DNA of 64,000 nt, from NCBI GenBank assembly GCA_963169105.1, contig OY720643.1, forward strand, positions 83,621,696 to 83,685,695, written 5' to 3'. Position 1 is the first letter of the stretch, and each line of letters opens with the position of its first letter. The notes under the pieces are model-generated. The model had not been told where the DNA came from. It was given only the letters and a program-made list of their open reading frames with translations, and did no database searches. This DNA comes from Ceriagrion tenellum. Lineage: Eukaryota > Arthropoda > Insecta > Odonata > Coenagrionidae. The translations under genes and the position numbers were made by a program. Below are positions 11,710 to 24,170 of the stretch, one piece after another.

Positions 11710-11790
11710 TAGGAAAAGAATAGGATTAATTAATGTGGTCGTTATTTCGGTTGTCAGGCTTCAGTTTGATGACGTAGTGCCCTGTCCATG
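11710..11790 (+). repeat. Short dispersed repeat, copy A
   Basis: Shares AATGTGGTCGTTATTTCGG and GGTTGTCAGGCT..AGTT.GATGACGT.(A/G)TGCCCT.TCCAT with 47190-47260. It lies downstream of the 270 bp repeat at both loci, so the two segments may belong to one larger, internally divergent element. Confidence 0.55.
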
Positions 11791-12675
11791 TATCTCAATG
11801 GTTTAAATAGTAATCAAGATGAAAACAGGAAATAGTTCATAGCTGTCAGCGGCTGCACTGGACTCCGTGTCTCGTTGAATTGCAAGGACTTTAGAAATTC
11901 CACGGCCATATGCAATTTAGAAACTTTCAGCTTAACCTCATTATTCTCTGAGGTTAAAACCTTAAGTAAATCAGCTTAGAGAGGAGACAAAGGCAGTGGA
12001 AAAGCGAGTTTAAGCGATACGAAAATATGTCGTTTTTCTTTGGAAGGTTTTAGTTGCCGAACTGGCGTCGGACGATACGATGGAGATGAAAGATTCATGC
12101 ATGACTCATCGGGGGTACTTCAAAGAAGTGGGCTCATCCCATTCCCGAGGGTGATTATGTCGTTTCGAAAATTTGATCGGGTGGATTGATTTCCGCGGAT
12201 TCGATACTGGAGGAAGAGGGTGAGATAGGATGAAGGACCCTGCTTCCTGGGGGAGAGAAAATAAAGCCAAATCCAAATAGGGTCGGAATTGGAGGGTCAG
12301 TCAAAGAGGGGATGGGTTTTTCTATTTTCGCCGCGAGAGAATGAACACTGGGGTTAGGGGCAGTTTTATCAGGGGCTGCTAGAATCGGAGTGGGCTGAGT
12401 TTAAAACCTACGCATGGGAATTGGGTGTCCGTTTCAAAGATAAGTTTAGGATGGACCTTGTGATGGACCGTACTGTGTGTTAGTGTTAGAGGCTGAGTCA
12501 CTCAGTGACGGAATTCTCGGGATTTATTTGATACTTTGCCTAATGTACTGACTTCCAATGCACAGGTTTCATGCCGGTTTTTCATGAATGTCGGAGTAGA
12601 TTCTCAATCCAAATTTATTGGGTGAAATGTTGAGATTATTTCAAGCTGAGCCCAAAATCCAGCTTTTGCTCACGA
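11791..12675. other. No gene recognised
   Basis: Moderately G-rich DNA with only short open frames, no motif and no window partner. Confidence 0.45.
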
Positions 12676-13010
12676 CATCTACATCTACATACTGCCCTGC
12701 GAGCCGCCGCATGGGCGCGTGGCAGGGGTTATTAGGACAAAAGCCATGTAAAGATGCAAGGGATAATGTTTTGGGAATTGATATGGTGACGAGTGTTATG
12801 TGAGAGTATCTAGTGAAGCTCAGTTTTATTGTGGTCGCTTATTGTGCGCGGAAGATACGAGTTTTTTTTACCTATCTATTCGGCAATGTATATATCAGTT
12901 TTATCGCATATGTCGGACGTAGAGATATAGCGTGATGTCAAAATAATATTTTCTTTGTCGTTCTGAAAAACAACTGCTGAATTTGTCAATTTTTTCAATT
13001 TGGCCTATTT
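12676..13010 (-). mobile_element. LINE 3' end with GATGTA tail, minus copy
   Basis: Read on the minus strand it matches the element at 29467-29910. It has GAAAATATTATTTTGAC and ACATATGCGATAAAACTGAT, then a body with AGCTTCACTAGATACTCTC, the CGCCCATGCGGCGGCTCGC block and a terminal GTAGATGTAGATGT tail. The upstream coding remnant is frameshifted. A heavily 5'-truncated dead copy. Confidence 0.7.
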
Positions 13011-13475
13011 TGAGTGAAATAGCACCTCTCTTTTACTTTTTCATTCGAGAACATTTCTACTTATACTTGATGAATCCTAGTTTCTTTATTTCTGGGCTGC
13101 ATATGTTTTTTGGGAGTGTTCCCCGCCATGTATCCGAAGTTATGGTGATTCAGAGGTAATATTTAACTTTTTCAAAGGACTTTGTTTAGCTTACTCCACC
13201 CGCAGTGTAGACATGGCGGTGGTGTGATGACTTCCGCAAGATGTGTACTGTTTACATTTATTAAAATTTAGTGCTAGACCCCACTCCTGGTACCTTGAAT
13301 GAATGTTGTTTTCTTTAGATGTGTGTGTGACGGAAATTTCATAAGGAAACATTTTTGATTAAACGTTGTTTTGAATATAATTAAGTGATTATTTTTAAAT
13401 ACGAAACCATATGGAAGCTCTGAAAGAAATTGGACAATGAAGATAATCTATATATAATGCTATACAAAACAAACA
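13011..13475. other. No gene recognised
   Basis: AT-rich DNA with no feature noticed. Confidence 0.45.
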
Positions 13476-13510
13476 CGACCCAGATCTCAACGAACTATCG
13501 TCATCATCAG
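13476..13510 (-). ncRNA. Decayed hammerhead-like motif in a PLE terminal fragment
   Basis: On the minus strand: CTGATGA, T, GACGA/TCGTT hairpin, GAGATC where GAAACC is expected, then TGGGTCGTGT. The CTGGGTCGT end is shared with PLE-C, so this is probably a remnant of the same broad pLTR group. The GAAA box is mutated. Confidence 0.5.
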
Positions 13511-15044
13511 GGGATTACAATCTGCTCGCAGCCGTCGCACAGGAGTGCGGACGAATTATTTGTTATGTACTCTTATTGATTTTGACAATTGATTTCAAGT
13601 TACGCTAAGAATATGGCAGCTATAGGCATTTTCATCGAATAAGTTAACCAAATTTTTATTATCTACCATCGATTTAACGAAACATTATATTAGTTACTCG
13701 AAACGGTCTCTCTCCTTTTATTGCGTTTTAATTGAGCTTTTGCTGTGTTGCGTTTGAATTATGAATAATTGCGAGTCAAAATGATTCTCGGCGGAAACTA
13801 GTTTAAGAACATAGCTCTCGTGGCTTTTCTAGAAAATAAACTTTTTGACTGATAACATTGCGTCAGGCCTATTTTTAGGCGGATTGCTTTGGTTATTAGC
13901 TGATAACTAACCTAATAATGTCTTCTGTCAATGTAATAATAACTGGTCAAAGTAATTATACTACATTTATATTATCGTGGTTAATATACCGTTTTTAAAT
14001 TCTTGACGACGAAAGAATTATCTATTGACATATCTTGCTAATGGAATATCAACAAAAAATGTAATTAAATACAGCAAGAATTACACAATGATAGGCATGC
14101 TTAAAGTACTCAACTTGAATACCTTAAGTATAGTTTTGTTCAAGTATTTTAAAAAGGTATAAACAAGTCTTTCGATCTAAATGTTGTTTTATAAGTGTAG
14201 CCCTGGAGAGATGAAATTAATTTGCTAATCGTTTGAGATGCGGTAATTGAATTTGAACCAACTCACGCCTTCTCCCGTTCAGGGTTGATAAACTATTTTA
14301 CACGTTGCCAATTATGCATTATTGTCATAATTTTATACTCTTTCGTTATATTTGTTAACTGATTCTTCTTGCGATGACAAGGACCTGTTCATCTTGAGAA
14401 GTGGGGTGGATCAAGTTTAAAAATCTGTTGTGGGTGGGGCGCCCATATGCAGATAAGGCAAGGCAAAGACGGGACTGTTGACCGTTGACCATCACGGTGC
14501 ACGGTGGTGGTGGCGACTGAGCTTTTGAGTGACATCCGGACTAAATTTCCCCCTCATTCCTCCCGTCATCTTCTTTGATCTGCTGCACCGAGCAGTCTTT
14601 TCGTTTCCACTTCACGAAAAGCGTTCCCGAATAATCAAACGTCTATTTCTTCTGGAAAATGTCCGAGGAGGAATTACTGATCCTCGACGTCCATTGATGT
14701 AGCCGTGATTGAATTACCACTTGGCATTCCTCTGGGATGAATTTCCAATTTTTATCCCATCCGACCAAGTCCCTCCCAGTCTGTCTGTCTGCCTCTCTCT
14801 CCATATCCCTCAATTGCCTTTCCCCATAATCCTCACTATTCGTTCGGTCAAACTGCCCATTTCCCGTTTTTACCGGTCGGGATGAACCAAATTTAAGGGA
14901 CTTCGCATGCGTGAGTCATTTTGTTGCGATGCCTCCAACTTCACAGCATGGTCATTTATTTGACGGGTGGTACGGCGAAAGACGCCTAAAAGTTTTCTTT
15001 CCGATTCCCTTCCCCCAACCGCCTTAATATTGTCGAACAATCAG
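13511..15044. other. No gene recognised
   Basis: AT-rich to about 14.4 kb, then more balanced with a C/T-rich patch near 14760-14840. No supported gene. Confidence 0.4.
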
Positions 15045-15345
15045 GGTGCATTTTCTTCTACATTCAAGTGGTACCCTAAAGCCGCCTCAAGGTAAGGAGA
15101 TTTGATAAAAATTGTTACGATCACCTCAGCAGGGTTACTGGATTGTTAAAGGAATTAGGATGGAAGCTTCTCTGTGGTCGAATGAAAGAAATTTGATTAA
15201 ATCTCTTACGAAAGTATGGTGTGGACTATTTTTTGCCGGACGTTTAACGTATTTTGCTAGAAATTAACTGATAAAGTAGAGACTATCACGGGCTTTAAGC
15301 TAAGGAAATAGACTGCAGCTCCAATGTAGAACCGAATTTAACTTA
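15045..15345 (+). repeat. Dispersed ~300 bp repeat, copy 1
   Basis: Aligns with 19318-19610. Shared words include TTCTACATTCA.GT.GTACCCT, CAAGGTAAG.AGATTTG, ATTGTTACGAT, GGGTTACT, GGACGTTTAACGTATTTTGC versus GGACGTTCAACATATTTTGC, and TGCTAGAA. Divergence is moderate. No conserved open frame and no element class recognised; an old duplication is possible. Confidence 0.65.
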
Positions 15346-17379
15346 GGATATAATTTTTTCCACGTTTTTCATGTTTTGTTCTATGAAACTTGGGCCCTTA
15401 CCTGGAAGTGTTTGTACTTGTTCTTAATATATTACCATCATTACTATCAGCTCACCCCACCTGAAATTTCCGGCATGATTTAGCTTTTTCCATAGTTTAG
15501 TAGCTTGTAGGACTATTTATTAATCGTATTAATCAGACTAACCACTGCACGATAGCATCTAAGCCAGCGTTACGCTCTCCTGGTTTTTGGTGGGATCCCT
15601 CATTGCTATCTTGTCTACTTTTGGCCTGCGCCTATCGGCCGGGAAAGGGTCGCGGTTCTGATTTGAACTGGGATTAGTGCTTCTTGTCTGGTGTAGAATC
15701 ACCCGTGCCACACACGCTAGTGGTAGCTTGTACGATATTTCACAGGTGTAGATGAAAGTTGTAGGGCCGGGGGTGACTCCGTAATAGAAATAAATTGACT
15801 TTAAATATACTATCATCGTGTATTTAGAATTATTATAACTTAAATTTAATACATGTTATATTTTCTCAATCTATCGTTATTGGCGTAATAATTTATCGGG
15901 AAAGGATAAGTCGCGGCTCAGAAATAGTAGATGATGTTATCTCCATTGCCCAAGTTTTGCCATTTTTTTCAAGGCTCTCATGAGGGCTAAGTATATACCT
16001 ACTACCTCCATATAAAACTACTAATTTAAATTGGAAAGAGCATTTACAAAAAAAATATTTGCATATGAAATATTTTTGAAAGAAAGTGTGCTCATATTTT
16101 GTGTGTACTCTCTGCCAAATTTACTTATGTTGTTTCTTCCTCTACTTCTGTTGTTAGTTGATAGCTATAACATTTTTCAACTTAATATAACGAGCATTCG
16201 CTTTCCAATCATTGCTTTAATTTCTGCTCGTCTATTACGAACTCTTAATCGCGTATTAATATTACATCTTTTATGGGCCTCATTATTCATTTTTTTTCGG
16301 TACTATATCCGAAGTAGTTCTAAAGAGCAAGTTGCAAATTCATTTTAACAGCTTAACTGATCCAAATATTATGAATAAATGAAAATTACCTCAAATTTTC
16401 TTGATTTTTTTCCCTTGCATTTGCTTCTTGGATCATCCACTAATATTACCACCGTAATGCATAAAAACAACTATGTCATATCAAATGATTAGCTACCAAT
16501 ACTTGCCTCTGTATTAAGTATATTAGGGTAGTTAAATTAAGATAACTTTATCAATTGTTTAGTAAATAATATATTGGATTGAATATTTTAAAATGTTTTA
16601 CACGGTCATTACACAAGTTTTCAAATTTTAAATGACTTACAGTATTATCGTTAGAAATGCGTTGGTAATCAAATAGCAGGCAAAATAATTTTTTACGAAA
16701 TACAGGAGGAAGTGCACATAAGTAGAGAACTCGAACTTTTTAGCGGGTATTCTAAGGTAAAAGTATTCAATATATTTATTGTTGAAATATAAATATGTTA
16801 TTATATCTAAACTCCATGACATCAGTACAGCCGAGATAAGGAGAAGTAGATTTTTGAATCTCTGAAAATCATCTGGTAATTTTATCTGAACCAAGACGTA
16901 TTAACCTTCTCCAGAATAAAGAAATACTTATTACTATCTCCATATTTTGCTAAGTTTAGTTCACGTTAGAATATTACACATGCAACTTTTCTGTCAACTA
17001 CAGTTTTATTTCCTAATGCGGCATATCCTCTCCAGTAATACTTCACGGGTCCCTGTATTTAAGCTATGTGAAGATGCATAATATACAGCATGATGAAACA
17101 CTACGGAGGCATAATATAAATAAAAAAAATGACCAAAAGTTTCATCCACCTTTGCCATTGGCAATTTGTCGGCTTTGGATCGGAAACTGTCTTCCTACTC
17201 CCATCAGCACAAATTATGCTGAGTACCGAATCCGGAAGTTATCAAGAATTTGTAAATATTTTGAGTAAAATCATGTTGAAGAGGAAAAAATGTTACTTTT
17301 CACCAACCGCAATGGCAGTGTGTAATCTAAAACGGAAAGCCTCCTGACAATTAAGAAGTAAAACTTTTAGCTTTGGCAA
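15346..17379. other. No gene recognised
   Basis: AT-rich DNA. The words CGGGAAAGG..GTCGCGG occur twice (near 15640 and 15897) within dissimilar context. Open frames are short and without motifs. Confidence 0.4.
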
Positions 17380-18065
17380 GGGCCGCCCTGTTGTACCGGG
17401 GGCATGTCCCAAATCCCGCCGAATCCCACGCCGCCGCCCGGGATTAGTTTGAACCAGTTCTGCGGTAACGAGGCGAAGTGTCGCGGGGGCAAAACAGAAA
17501 CCGTTTCCTCCCCTAGTAATTATGGCACTCCCGCTCTTAGACCGGCGCGTAGATAGAGAGAGGACAAACAACACGCGTGCTGCTCCTTTTCATTTCCCCC
17601 GGAGGGTGGTCTCAAGGCCCGCCAAGACACAGAGGACCCAAATGCGACCCTCCCATCCACTCGGTACGAAAGACGACTGCGGCTGTTCTTTCGGAACGAC
17701 CCCGAATCGTTCCCCGGGACCCGGAGACCCACTGCCGTTGAGTGCAGCGGGAGATAAAACGCAGCCAGCGCCCGGAGGGGTGGAAAAAGGACAGGGACGG
17801 TAGAAAGAGGACGTACCCGCATGACTTCCCGATGCATTTGTCGCGAGAAAGGGCCCAATTTGGACTTCGGAATGGTCCAAGTGGTGTCCTCTGCGGAGGC
17901 GATTCCGGACTCGCGTTGGGGAAGTATGGGGCTCCTCCTCCGTTCGTGGGAGACGGTGGAGCCGTCGTAAAGAAACGCGAGGGTTTCTGTGCTCCTCGTG
18001 TGTATTAGGGAGGAGACCGTGGTGTTCCCGAAGCAACGCGGAATGGTCCACCTCCTGCGGAGCAT
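17380..18065. other. CpG-rich island with a 214-codon minus open frame
   Basis: A sharp rise in G+C and CpG in otherwise AT-rich DNA. On the minus strand 18164-17520 stays open for 214 codons, the longest frame in the window, and long frames are also open on the plus strand. That is expected where stops are rare. The predicted product is rich in R, S and P and matches no family I recognise. Two imperfect words (CGGAATGGTCCA..CCTCTGCGGAG at 17868 and CGGAATGGTCCACCTCCTGCGGAG at 18040) suggest internal duplication. It could be a promoter/first-exon island, a GC-rich repeat or an unknown gene. Confidence 0.3.
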
Positions 18066-18328
18066 TGATAAAAAGAAACCGATTTTAGTCCATGAAAGGA
18101 GCAATATTAAAAAGAAAGTCATTCTGCTAAAATTTTGTGGGAGGTACTCCTTGGACAATGTCATTCGCAGACCGCGTCCGTTAAAAACTTCATTTGGCCA
18201 TAAGTGCCAGCTCTCTCATGTGTGATAGTACTCAAGAATATGGGGCATGGATTTTGGGAACAACTACTTATTTTGATCTTAAAAATCCAAACACTTAATT
18301 TTTTCCACCAATGTATTTAAAAACAAAA

Positions 18329-18366
18329 ATCAACCGGTTTCGTCCTTTTCGGGACATTATCAAGAT
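18329..18366 (-). ncRNA. Decayed hammerhead ribozyme-like motif of PLE-A
   Basis: On the minus strand: AATC, TTGATAA (CTGATGA expected), T, GTCC/GGAC hairpin with CGAAAA loop, GAAAC, CGGTT, GATT. AATC/GATT form stem I and stem II is perfect, but C3 and G8 are changed. Confidence 0.6.
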
Positions 18367-18514
18367 TACAGAGTAAAATACCCAAAGACAGCACAGTTTA
18401 TATAAGGGATCTCAGGGAGAGGGAGGTGGCTGATATACGGAGGGGGGAAATTAGAGTTGATTGGGCATAACTGCAGGGGAAGGAACAAACAGGTGGTGAT
18501 GCCAGGCTCAAGGA

Positions 18515-18904
18515 TTACGGGGATGGAGTTGAGGGTACTGGCACAGAGAACAAGGGTGAAGCGGTTGAAGGGATTATGTCATTGAGTAGTTTGTCGCCGT
18601 GCACATTGTGATATGACAGAATTTCAAAATTTTCAAGGAAGTCCAACTTCCCCCCCTTGTCACAAACGTGTAACAGCTTAGAGGTAAAATTGGATCTGTG
18701 ACCCTCATCAATTAGATGCTCTGCAAAATTAGACTTTTTGTCACCATTGACACTGGATTTAAAATGTTCCATTATTCTTATATTCAACCTTCGTCCAGTT
18801 TGACCAACATAAAAAGAGTTACATTCAGGAGTATCACATTTGAGTAAATATACCCCACTTTTATAATTCATGTCAATTTCATCCTTAGAATTAAATAATG
18901 CCAC
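18515..18904 (-). CDS. PLE GIY-YIG endonuclease domain (truncated)
   Basis: A 129-codon open frame holding the C-terminal endonuclease of a Penelope-like element. In this class the GIY-YIG domain follows the reverse transcriptase and nicks target DNA. Visible motifs in order: GVYLLKCDTPECN (the GIY strand), FYVGQTGRRL (the YIG strand with the following Arg), IMEHF, and SNFAEHLIDEGH with the conserved Glu-His. It ends in a Ser/Pro-rich tail, as in the other PLE copies here. The endonuclease core itself looks intact, but the whole reverse transcriptase is missing, so this is a 5'-truncated fragment and not a working gene. The first Met is simply where the frame opens and is not a supported start. 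Confidence in the family is high. Confidence 0.85.
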   Translation of the reverse strand: MALFNSKDEIDMNYKSGVYLLKCDTPECNSFYVGQTGRRLNIRIMEHFKSSVNGDKKSNFAEHLIDEGHRSNFTSKLLHVCDKGGKLDFLENFEILSYHNVHGDKLLNDIIPSTASPLFSVPVPSTPSP

Positions 18905-19317
18905 AGAATGTCACAGAATTTTACACGGAAATTTTGTATTTATTTTTGGGGAAATATCTATGTAGTTTATTTGTTAAATTATTAACAAAGGGAAACTTCA
19001 CCCACTTAGTGCTGAACGGCCGTATTGGAGAAAGTGAAGTGGATGTGACTATGGCACGTTTTCGTCGCAATCCAATTTAAATACATTGGTGGAAATAACT
19101 AAGTATTTTCATTTTTAAGAAAAAGCGTAATTTCCACAAAGTGAATTCGCCAACCATTGATTTTACTTATTTTGACTTGAATCGGTTTTATTTGTAAAAC
19201 TCCCGTGGAATTGACATTATTCTTTCTTCTCTCCTCTGCAATCGACCCCTTCATCGGCCACTCCCTCCATCTCCGTAATCATCAATTTTGTGCGATATAA
19301 TAATTTTGTCAAAAAAT

Positions 19318-19610
19318 CAGTGTATCTTTTTCTACATTCACGTAGTACCCTGTAAGTTGCTTCAAGGTAAGAGATTTGCTAAACATTGTTACGATAAACT
19401 TCGCGGGGTTACTAAAGTGTTAAGGGAACTAACGTGGAACTTCTCTCTGATCGACGAAAAAAATATAGATTAGATCTCATACGAAGATATGATGTTGACC
19501 ATTTTTGCTGGACGTTCAACATATTTTGCTAGAATAAAAGTATTATTATAGAAACGGTCACAGGCATAAAGTTGAAGAAATTGACTAGTGCCGATTTATG
19601 ACCTTATTAG
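19318..19610 (+). repeat. Dispersed ~300 bp repeat, copy 2
   Basis: Partner of 15045-15345 (see there). Upstream and downstream flanks also show weaker resemblance, including a TTTTTTCCACGT word at about 19625 and 15355, so the duplicated segment may be longer. Confidence 0.65.
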
Positions 19611-21184
19611 ATTTAGAATGTCATTTTTTTCCACGTACAATAAGGGCTCAAATAATAAAAGATTAGTTAGCACTATAGAATCGGACTAATTCTAACTATT
19701 TACTGTGTGAAGGTGGGTTTGTATAAGAAAAATGTATTGTCTTTTAAGAAATGAGGGTTGAAAATTTTCCGGCGTTCGTATTAACCTAGTGTCAATAGCA
19801 AACTTGACCAACGTTCCCTGCAAAATGACATCTTATCTAAATTTTAAGTACTGAACCTCAGCAAGATGCAAATTTGTGACCATCGAAATGCAGTCAGAAT
19901 TCATTTTCCGTCTTAATCTGAAGGAGAGCTATCAGGATGGAAAGCCACATTACATTTGAAGGATTTCGAATGTTATCTGTACCGGAAGATTGAGTATCTT
20001 TCCGTAACTCAGTTTAGTTACTCGTGTTTATCATTCTGACCGATGGTGGACGGTATCCATAGTTATTCATGGGCAAAGCACGAGTTATATACATGCCTAT
20101 CTTTATTGTTGAAATTAAAAATATTTTGTTTATTGATAATTTTTTTCTCACTTCAAATTTGTGCCACTTGGAAGGTTTACTTGGAAATTTAGACCGTGAT
20201 TTTAATTTTAAACAACTGACATGCAAGTCAACTCGTTTACCAACTTTTAACTTGTGAAATTTGTCAGGAATTATTCTTCCTAGGCTTTGCATTGATATAG
20301 CGAGGTAAGAAAAACTCCGCTGTGGTGGTATGGGAAGTACACCATATATTTTCCAGCTAAACACGTGACTTTGAAGCAAAAGCAAAATCCTAGATATCGA
20401 ACAATGCTCAAAGAGCCACGACGAAAGCTGAGCAAAAACTTGTTTTTTTTTGTCCTATGAAATAGAGGAGAGAAGGTGTCCCATTGCCTTTGGAGAGAAA
20501 CTAATCTAAAAAAAGAGAACATCGACCCGGAAAAACAAGCCGGAGTTTCTGCGTAGGTAAGGCGACTGTGTAACCTTAGAGGGACAAGAAATTCGACTCA
20601 CTGCCGAGTGCCTTAGCCCGGCTCGCACTAGTATCCTCTTTTCTTCGAGTTAGTTCAGACACCCTAAGGAATTTTGCTTTTAGATTCTGTATTCGTTATT
20701 TTACGTGTGGCCAAACGGGAATGTGCCCCACGTAGGAAGCTTTTGGGAGTGGAGCAGGGTCGTGGAATCGCGTACCATGTTGACTCCCGTCACCTCCCGC
20801 TCATTAATTTTCGTTCTTCATAATGCGCGTTTAGAGTGGCTTGACCTAGAGTTAGCTCAGGGCGAGTTTGTCGACAGTGGGACGCACAAGTGTCGTACTT
20901 TAAAGAATGAAAAATGGGGGAATGCAAGTAGAGCATCTATGTTAAATCTGAATTTTTGAGTAAACATTGCATTGTATATCGAACCAATCGTATGGAATGA
21001 AACCCCCCTAAATATGACACCAAGGCTGATGAAAAGAACTACAAATATGCGGAAGTGGACTGAAAATTAATTGGAAATACTAACAGAAAACTGAAAAGAA
21101 AGATTTATTTCTACAGATAGATTTCAATGTTTTGACTTTAGAAAAGGGTTACGTATTCCTTTTGGAAAATTATTATGTTGTATG
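19611..21184. other. No gene recognised
   Basis: A 123-codon minus frame (20385-20014) has no family motif and is AT-rich. The patch near 20530-20900 is more G+C balanced. No evidence for a gene. Confidence 0.4.
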
Positions 21185-21440
21185 CTAATGGAGGCATTCA
21201 AAATTTTCATCTTTTTAATATGTTTAGTGTCTGGGGCACAAGTTTCTCCAGTTATTTAATGATTTTGAGTGTAACCAAATCCCAAGACATTCTACAAAAA
21301 GTGAAATGAACTTACGAAGGCTTACCAAGTGTCAGTGACTTAGGAGAACCCTCTCATGTTAATGGAGGCATTTACATTTTTCGATTTCAAAATGTGTTGT
21401 GTCTGGGGCACTACATTCTCCAGATATTTCATTTTTGGGT
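21185..21440 (+). repeat. Two-copy ~85 bp direct repeat
   Basis: The segment GCTAATGGAGGCATT..GTGTCTGGGGCAC..TTCTCCAG.TATTT at 21185-21275 recurs at about 21358-21440, 173 bp downstream, with moderate divergence. An old local duplication. Confidence 0.7.
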
Positions 21441-23639
21441 TAGAAGACGATATGCAAGTTTTACTGATTGATTTTATCCATTGTTACCTAACATTTATAT
21501 GTTATGACTAACTAAAAGCCAAATTTTTTTTAAGTACAGTAGTTACACAATGAAAGGCACTAAACTTGAGACCACTACCAAAATTATCTGCCGTTATTAA
21601 TTCATATATTTTCCATGCAATTCCACATTGATCAAGCCTTACATTGTTTCGTAAGGTGTTCATGTTTTAGTGGTGCCACGTGACTTTTCTAATGATATAA
21701 TTGTTTACAAATTGTGTACTTTTTCAGCCCGGAAAAAGTATGCCTAGTTGCTCTAACATTTATCTTGGGAATCCATGGGGATTAGAACATCATCTTCACC
21801 TGATAACTTTAACTGATGTGATAACTTAATCGTGGCTGCGGAAACTATTATTTTTCTTGCGCTTATCCAAAATGAGTAATCGTACAGGGTATTGATCTCT
21901 TGCTTTCTTCTCTTCCTTTTGGATAAAAATTCTGCAGTAGTGTACACTAATTTGATACATATAATTTTATGTAATCATTTAATCACGCATTTTATAAGTC
22001 TAACAAGCTTTGAGTGAAATTTATCATCACTAATTATTAATCCTTCATTTGTCTCATAGTTACTCTTCCATGTTGTAAAAACATTTTCAAGCTATTCATT
22101 AACAATGCTCCATTCAAATAAACAATAACAAAAACAAAAAAGTATTTTCTAAACTTACACAAACGTGTTTGTCGCTCAGTCTAACAGTCCTTCATTCACA
22201 ACAAAAGTATAGTAATTCTCCGGGGTTGACTAAATGAATTGAGAATTATTATAATCGTTAGTATTTCCCTCACCTGAAATACATGCTTCAGTGAGACCTC
22301 GACAGGCTGCGTATCAGTATAGAATTTGTATTCTATATTAGATGATTTGGAGGAGGAAGTTGTCCAAATAATTGAAATTTTCTTGATACCATATCTCCGG
22401 CTACCATGTATCACTGTTGATAAGTCCATTTGCTCTGTACTTCTTTTTTACATTACTTTCCCATCTCATACCACCATTACCTCCCGAGCATATTCCGTAT
22501 ATTCTAATCAGATAAGCCTGAGGACATGAGCCGTGACGAAGTCAGCAACAAAGAGATGGGAAGTTATTTATCTATCAGGAAAAGTGTGTAGGATTCCGAG
22601 AATCACCACTATCATGAAAATTTTAATATTAAGGCTGATTCCTAATCAATGATATTCGTATTAATTGATTGTGTTAAAAATACCTAACAGTAGTACATGG
22701 AAATGATATCTGATGGATTATATCTTCATTGCATCTTGGTCTAAATTGATCGAACAAATTGTATTATAAATGGAAATGTAATTCCAACTGGTGCAAGGTA
22801 GACAAAATTGTCTCCAGAGGTCTTAATACATAGGCAAGTATCGGTAACTAATTATTTGATATGACATAGATATTATTATGCATTACGGTGGCAATATATT
22901 ATAGGATTCAAGAATCAAATGCAAATGAAACAATCGTAAATATTCATGATTTTTAACATTTAAAAAAATAAATTTCGGCTCTTGATAATCTTGTTAAGTT
23001 TATTGTCAACTTGTTTATAGTACTAATTAGGGTAAACACTACGTAGTTAGCATACATTTCCTTTCCTCCCTATATCTCGCGCTGAAGTCTATTTCTGAGC
23101 ATTTATACTTGCCCAAAGGAACCTTCAGGTATTTATTTTTCTTTTTAGACCTAGTAACTTCATCTTACACCCATAATCCTGTTACCAGCATCTGTTATTG
23201 ATACCCATTAAACAAGACAAAATTTGTAAGTTCTTCAGTCAATTATAAGTGACCTGTTTTATCTTATCTATTGTCTTTCATTTCATAGGCTTTGCCTCTG
23301 ATTCATTCATCCATATTTGGCGAAGATTATTGTTTTAACAGTTCTTTTTACGGAGTATTTTAGCTTTACTGGTAATTTAAGTTTTAAATGGGAGAATTAT
23401 GTTAATACTCACTTATTTTGTCGAATTTTTTTAGAGTATTCCATTTTCCTGTCGGGCGATATATCATTTTTCGCCAATGCTTCCTTCTCAATTATCCAAG
23501 AAAACCCTTATGCACTCAAGGTGGGTCTGACCCCGAGATTCCTTATTCCATAAATCCTGAAATCATTAATATTTTGAATGCATTTCATATACTAGAATGA
23601 ACAAAAATAGGGTTCCCTGGATGGTTTTTCTGTAACTCG
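21441..23639. other. No gene recognised
   Basis: Long AT-rich stretch with no motif-bearing frame. A ribozyme-like fragment at 22520-22550 was judged too weak (see rejected items). Confidence 0.4.
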
Positions 23640-24170
23640 TTCTCAAAATCAATTCAGCACCAACGTCCTTTACCCCCCTGCCTTTAGATTCCCAGAAATG
23701 GGTAAATTTGCCTTGCATAGTTGGTATTTCATATACGCTGGCAAACCTGCCCATCTGAAGATAGCCCATTACAAACAGTGGAATCGTCGGAAGTTACTAT
23801 TTAACGTTGAAGATAAAATAGAAGTGCTAGAACAGTCTGGCTTGTACAAGCTAGAGTGCAAGACGCCGGGTAAGCTCTACGGTATACATCGGCCGCACTG
23901 GCCGAGTACTTAAAACAAGAGCCAAGGTGCACGGCAGATGCTTCCGATCGGAGAACACATCTTTCAATTATGCGGAGCATCTTTTGGAGAGGGGTCACAC
24001 TCGTGGTTTCATCCCTAGGCTTTGCATCCCGTAGAAAAAGAAAATAAAATTGACGCCATCGAAATTCTAGGAATTGTAAATCATGGAAAACTTAAAAATG
24101 TTCAGCTGTGTAATGATTTTTTGTTCAGCGCACCATCCCCTTTCCTAGCCACCTTTCCTAACCTCTCCAG
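23640..24170 (+). pseudogene. PLE-B: RT-endonuclease linker and GIY-YIG, frameshifted
   Basis: A decayed PLE coding region read across three frames. Near 23690-23740 one frame gives KWVNLPCIVGISYTLANL, typical of the linker after the PLE reverse transcriptase. Near 23805-23880 a second frame gives EDKIEVLEQSGLYKLECK (the GIY strand). From 23884 a third frame gives VYIGRTGRVLKTRAKVHGR and then FNYAEHLLERGH, ending GFIPRLCIP before a stop. A later segment reads IDAIEILGIVNHGKLKN and ends Ser/Pro-rich. At least two frameshifts and a stop make it a pseudogene. The reverse transcriptase palm is missing. It is followed by a C/T-rich 3' region and a ribozyme-like motif at 24534-24570, in the same strand order as PLE-A and PLE-C. 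Confidence 0.8.

Larger units (their letters stand above)
18278..19119 (-). mobile_element. PLE-A: truncated Penelope-like element
   Basis: A 5'-truncated PLE on the minus strand, bounded by inverted arms of about 44 bp (18278-18322 and 19076-19119) that share TTTCCACCAATGTATTTAAA and CTTAAAAAT. The low-coordinate arm continues into a hammerhead-like motif and a TATATAAGG stretch. The high-coordinate arm lacks the ribozyme. The coding remnant is the GIY-YIG endonuclease. No target-site duplication was found. About 170 bp next to the high-coordinate arm is unassigned. Confidence 0.7.

Noticed and set aside
20014..20385. 123-codon minus-strand open frame
   Set aside because: Basic, low-complexity product in AT-rich DNA without domain signature, repeat membership or splice sites.
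22513..22550. Hammerhead-like CCTGAGGACATGAGCCGTGA CGAAGTC
   Set aside because: CTGAGGA and a short hairpin can be drawn, but GAAA is missing and there is no pLTR context.
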